From Nemophila menziesii (taxonomy: Eukaryota > Streptophyta > Magnoliopsida > Boraginales > Hydrophyllaceae): a stretch of DNA of 64,000 bases. The first letter of the stretch is position 1. Every line of letters begins with the position of its first letter. Positions 59,948-64,000 of this stretch are shown one piece after another. Both the position numbers and the translations under genes were made by a program. The notes under the pieces are model-generated. The model was not told the DNA's origin. It ran no database searches and saw nothing but the letters and a program-made list of their open reading frames with translations. The stretch spans positions 66,340,899 through 66,404,898 of the forward strand of contig JARWIR010000001.1 of assembly GCA_029959085.1 (NCBI GenBank), written 5' to 3'.

Positions 59948-60930
59948 GTGCCCTTCCCAAATAAGTTTCACAATGGCTTGGCGATCTTGGAAAAATCCTT
60001 AATGAAACGAAGGTAGAACCCTACACGACCTAAGAAACTTCTCACCCTTTTAACAGAAATATGAGGTGGAAGAGTCTTGATCACTTATATATTTGCATGA
60101 TCAACCTCTAAACATGTACTCGAAACCTTATGCACCAACATTATTCCCTCACGAACCATGAACTGACATTTCTCCAAGTTCAAAACTAGATCAGTTTCCT
60201 TACGACGAATTCAGACCTTTTCTAGATTCTGCAAACAATCACCGAAATTATCACCAAAAACAGAAAAGTCATCCATGAATTCCTCGAGGAACCGATCAAT
60301 CATATCCTAGAATATTTCCATCATACACCTCTGGAAAGTGGCAGGTGCATTACATAATCCAAATGACATCCTTTGAAAGGCAAAGGTGCCAAAGGTACAT
60401 GTAAAAGTAGTCTTTTGCTGGTCTTCAGGATCTACGCATATCTGATCGTAATCTGAATACCATCAAGAAAGCAATAATACTCTCTCCTTGCTAGCTTATA
60501 CAACATCTTATCTATGAACCGAAGAGGAAAATGGTCTTTTCTGGTAATCTTGTTCAACTTATGATAATCCATACACATTCTCCAACCAAAAATGGTTCTC
60601 GAGGGTATGGCTTCATTCTAGTCATTCAGGATAATAGTAATACCGCCCTTCTTTGGTACACATTGAACTAGACTCACCAATTTGCTATTAGATATAGGAA
60701 AGATGATTCGCGTATCTAGTAACTTTATCACCTCTTTTCTTACCATCTCCTTCATCACTGGCACCAACCTTCTTTGCCCTACAACTGAGCGTGCACTTTC
60801 ATCCTCCACAATGATCTTGTGTTGGAAAATGGTTGGACTAATGCCTTTGATATCAGCAATAGTCCACCCAATTGTCTCCTTTTTAGCTCATAGTACACGC
60901 AGCTATTATTACCTATAAAAACATACCTCA
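59948..60930 (-). pseudogene. Reverse transcriptase of outer gypsy element
   Basis: Minus strand, low coordinates are C-terminal: RVRSFLG (about 60040), [12 protein letters not shown] (about 60245-60280), FPFGTFAFQRMSFGL-type sequence (about 60350-60400), CMDYHKLNKITRKDHFP (about 60520-60580), then SLVQCVPKKGG and VGQRRLVPVMKEMVRKEV (60618-60809). Multiple stops and shifts. The catalytic DD pair is present. Confidence 0.87.
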
Positions 60931-61606
60931 AGTGTGACGGGACCGGCTTTTCTTCGAGTTTCCGAAGAGACTCAATGGATGGTTTCTTTTGAGGCTCAAT
61001 CTCCTCTTATTCTCTCACTGCTTCATAGGAAAGACACCTAGGCTTTACATTTTCAGAATTTAGAGCCGTCATAGTTTCGGCAAGCTCTTCCATCATCTTA
61101 GGTAATTCAAGTGTTAGGGAAGCCTGCAAGATATCATCGAACTTTATCTCATCAAATACCTCTTGCATGGATTAATTAATGGAATCCATACGAAAACAAT
61201 CGTCTTTAGAATCGGGAAACTTCATTGCCCTAAACACATTGAACTTTACCTGCTCGTCTTGAACGCGCATAGTTAATTCTCCATTTTCTACATCAATAAG
61301 AGTACGTCCCGTGGCTAAGAATGGTCTTCCAAAAATGATGGGGACATTCCTATCCGCTTCATAGTCAAGTATAATGAAATAACATGGAAATATTAAATTA
61401 CCAGCCTTGACGAGAACAACTTCCACCTTTCCCTCTAGATGAGCGAGGGACCTATCGGCATTCCCAATATTTAACTTCTCAAACACTGGTCTGGGTATGA
61501 CATTAATACTCGCACCCAGATCACACAGATCTCTTCCATGCCACTCCTTACCAATGGAAATGGGAATATTAAAACTCCCAGGATCAATCAATTTGGGTGG
61601 CAACAT
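60931..61606 (-). pseudogene. Protease region of outer gypsy element
   Basis: The minus-strand frame 61172-61606 has PPKLIDPGSFNIPISIGKE, the active site CDLGASINVIP (about 61497-61529), IIFGRPFLATGRTLIDVE and QDEQVKFNVFRAMKFP. The catalytic Asp is intact. A short deletion removed residues after KLNIG compared with the inner element. The downstream linker is broken. Confidence 0.88.
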
Positions 61607-63423
61607 ACTCTGGAAAATAGCAATTCACTCCTCTGGCAAACCTACCATTTCTCCCTCCAGTTATCTCCGTTTGTTGGCGATTGCCTCCTTCAAAAATTTC
61701 GCGTACGTTGGCATTCCTCGGATGGCATCCAGGAACGGTAAATTGATATTGATCTTACTAAACCACGTTCATGAATTTTTGAAACTCTTTCTGATCTCCT
61801 TTCTTTTGAACTCTTGAGGGGAATGGTGGAGGATGACGATTCTCTTCCACTACCGTGTCTTTCTTCTTCTTCTTCTTCTTCTTCTTCTTCTTCTTCTTCT
61901 TCTTCTTCTTCTTCTTCTTCTTCTTCTTCTTCTTCTTCTTCTTCTTCTGTTTATCCATAATTTTCTAAACCTCATCTTCAACTATAACTGATTCTCCTTC
62001 CTTCTCCACCACATCCTTCACTATTTTGTATTTGACAGTTGTTTCATTTTCTTTCATAACGGGGAAAGGTGGTGGTGGTGATAATTGCTTCCCACTCCTT
62101 AGCGCAATAGCATTACAACTCTTCTGCGTCATGGAAATAAGTGCTTGCAAAGACTGTTGAATCTCACTTATCAAACCTTCTTGAGGATAAGCATGTAGGG
62201 CTTTTGATTTAAATTCTCTGCATAGGAGTCATGGACCAGTTGTCTTGGAGCTTGATTTCCATATTGTTGTCCCCCCCTAGCAGATATTATGTGGTCTCGG
62301 TTGGTATTCCTTAGCAGTCGTGGTTGATATGGATACATTGGATTTGCGGCCCCATTTGGATTTCAATACTGGAAACCAGGATGGTTTCTGTTTGGTTGCC
62401 CATACCCTTGACCATATGAATTTTAGTTCCCTTGGTTGGAAACGAACATTCCGACTCTGGATTTCTTTGACAACTCTTCCAATCATGATCTCGTACTCCA
62501 CAGTTTGAACACCCATATACCTCATGTGTAACATCCACATCAGCTCTTCTACCTATAAAACCTTCCTTGACAGCCAAAGTAAACTATCCCATTTGCTTCT
62601 CGAATGTCGTCTTTAATTTGTTCTCCATCACGGATAGCTTTTCATCAATTGCATTTCCACTATCTTGGTTTATAGTTCCTTGAGCTGGTGTTCTCACGGT
62701 GTCTCATCCCATCTCATTCTTCACCATTCTGTCTAAAATAATTGTTGCGTGGGCTGGCATAACCATCAAAAATCTACCTCCACATAACAGATCTAAATCT
62801 TTTCTTGCACTCCCATCAAGGCCTTTATAGAAAATGGCAATTGTTGATCTTCAGAGTAGTCTTAAACAAATCTGAAATCTTGTCCTACATGTTCCCACTA
62901 GCTCATCGTGCTCTTGACAGAATGATGTCAGCTCTAGTTGTGCGTTCAACATCATGTTTCTCAGATAGTAACGATCAAAGAACGATGTTTGTAATTCATC
63001 CCAATTAGTAGTCTGATCCCGTGGTTGTTGATCAAGCAACTCAATTGCTGCATCTATGAGGAAAATCCCCAAAATCGTGAAATAAGTTTGTTCTCGTGTC
63101 ACAACTTGCGTGATGTACGCATCGCATATTTATATGAAATGCTCAAATTGCGTCTTCCCCATCCACTCCTCAAAATTTCTGAAGTCTCAGCATTGATTCA
63201 ACTCAGATCGGGCTTGAATCTAGCAACTTGAATATCTGGAGGGCCAACTCCTAGTGTAGGTACTCGGAATAGGGTCTGTTCAATAGCATGTACGAACCAT
63301 GGATCGTGCATTTCCTACTGGTAGAGGTTGAACTACTTGGTTCTGAAAAACTGGATTTTGTGGGACTATAGGGTTCCCATTCTCATATACCTCCACCTAA
63401 ATATTGTTATTCACGGCTGCCAT
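61607..63423 (-). pseudogene. gag of outer gypsy element, with an expanded Lys tract
   Basis: ATG at 63421-63423 (MAAVNNNI, then a stop). The capsid part ELLDQQPRDQTTNWDELQTSFFDRYY lies near 62960-63050 and FYKGLDGSARKDLDLLCGG near 62785-62840. The CCHC knuckle CSNCGVRDHDWKSC is at about 62463-62510. CNAIALRSGKQLSPPPPFP lies near 62065-62120. A (CTT)n run at 61861-61948 encodes a long lysine run where the inner element has a short mixed Lys/Glu stretch. Several stops and shifts. Confidence 0.87.
61861..61948. repeat. (CTT)n/(AAG)n microsatellite in gag
   Basis: About 29 perfect trinucleotides. On the coding strand it reads as poly-Lys before DTVVEENRHPPPFPS. Confidence 0.97.
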
Positions 63424-63592
63424 CTCTTTTTCTAGCTTGAGTTTTTTCATGTAAGCTATTAGTAGTGTTTTAGGACTTGAGCTCATGCACGAAACCTGAA
63501 AGATCTAGAAATGATAAAAACAAAAGACAATCATAAAAAAATAGCAATTAACTCTACTTAAAATTATTAAACACAAAAATCACAGGCTGCAA

Positions 63593-63609
63593 TCCCGGCA
63601 GCGGCGCCA
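63593..63609 (-). promoter_or_regulatory. Primer-binding site of outer element, tRNA-Asp type
   Basis: + strand TCCCGGCAGCGGCGCCA matches the 3' end of plant tRNA-Asp except for one or two bases; six bases separate it from the LTR. Confidence 0.88.
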
Positions 63610-63615
63610 AAAACT

Positions 63616-64000
63616 TCGTCGCTCCCGGAGTGTGATAAAAATCATCACTCAAGTGTACGGGTCATCCAAGTAAAAAGTAGGTAAAAACAGGATTATCGTT
63701 TCCACAGGGATTGCGAGGTAAGATAAACGTGTCTAGATAAGAAGTAGAATTAATTGCGGAAAGAAATAAATAAGATATTCGTTTTATTTTAAATATTAAA
63801 AGACTAAACGCAAAAATGTTGAGTAAAATAAATTAAACTAAATATTAAAGTGAAAAGATTACTAAAGATGAGAGAGAGATACTTGAGTCTCTCTAGGGAA
63901 TCACCTAAGTTCGTAAATCTAATGCATTCGTTTAAGTGTAAAGTCGGTATTTCAGTATTACTCGGGACTCTAAGATCCTCCTAACTCCCGTCAGATAGAA
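63616..64000 (-). repeat. 5' LTR of outer element, partial
   Basis: Matches 36613-37010 of the 3' LTR. The expected TGG at the LTR edge reads TCG. It continues past the window and ends here within the CTCCTAACTCCCGTCAG motif. Confidence 0.88.

Larger units (their letters stand above)
36613..64000 (-). mobile_element. Outer Athila-like Ty3/gypsy element, extends beyond window
   Basis: Minus strand. The 3' LTR (36613-38001) and the start of the 5' LTR (63616 on) match: both carry GTCGCTCC-N-GGAGTGTGA, CAAGTGTACGGGTC, GGATTATC and GGTAAGATAAA. Between are 3' array, third-ORF fragment, spacer, integrase, RNase H, RT, protease, gag and PBS. It is interrupted by the inner element (45315-57912) and a solo LTR (58471-59947). 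Without them the element would be about 14 kb. All coding parts contain stops or frameshifts. Confidence 0.88.

Overview
The window is nuclear DNA of a plant, most likely a eudicot. It holds dense, nested LTR retrotransposons with plant-type Ty1/copia and Ty3/gypsy (Athila-like) polyproteins, an L1-type LINE, Au-type SINE copies, and one broken cellular gene with plant-style introns. I see no bacterial or organellar genes, no rRNA, no stand-alone tRNA gene and no CRISPR array. No intact host gene was found; almost everything with coding character is a decayed mobile element.

Layout. 1-2060: non-coding end of an unidentified LTR element with an ~80-bp tandem array. 2061-4082: low-coding DNA with short tandem duplications. 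4083-5690: a broken MINDY-family (DUF544) deubiquitinase gene, recognisable by its exons, in which the catalytic Cys codon reads Ser. 6830-13259: a nearly complete Ty1/copia element (+), with a SINE inside its 5' LTR. 13633-19334: a second, older copia (+) with a perfect 5-bp target duplication. 20260-24250: a decayed L1-type LINE (-) broken by a second SINE. 25111-28965: an array of about 4.5 units of ~860-900 bp.

28966-64000 is a set of nested Athila-like Ty3/gypsy elements. A + strand host element (28966-36612) has lost RT to integrase and carries a solo LTR (32943-34440). It is interrupted by an outer - strand element (36613 to beyond 64000). That element is interrupted by a solo LTR (58471-59947) and by a complete 12.6-kb inner - strand element (45315-57912). 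Target duplications and continuity of the interrupted protein fragments support this order. PBS sequences match the 3' end of plant tRNA-Asp. The order PBS-gag-protease-RT-RNaseH-integrase-spacer-third ORF-3' region-LTR is shared by the family.

The most noteworthy signals are structural. The outer LTR end of four sequence-divergent LTR types begins with a 10-bp inverted repeat around a 26-bp spacer. A 3' non-coding segment that is single-copy in the inner element is a four-unit ~1.08-kb tandem array in the outer one. The spacer after integrase in each Athila copy carries its own set of GC-rich palindromic motifs. These are by-eye observations; no alignment or database search was run.
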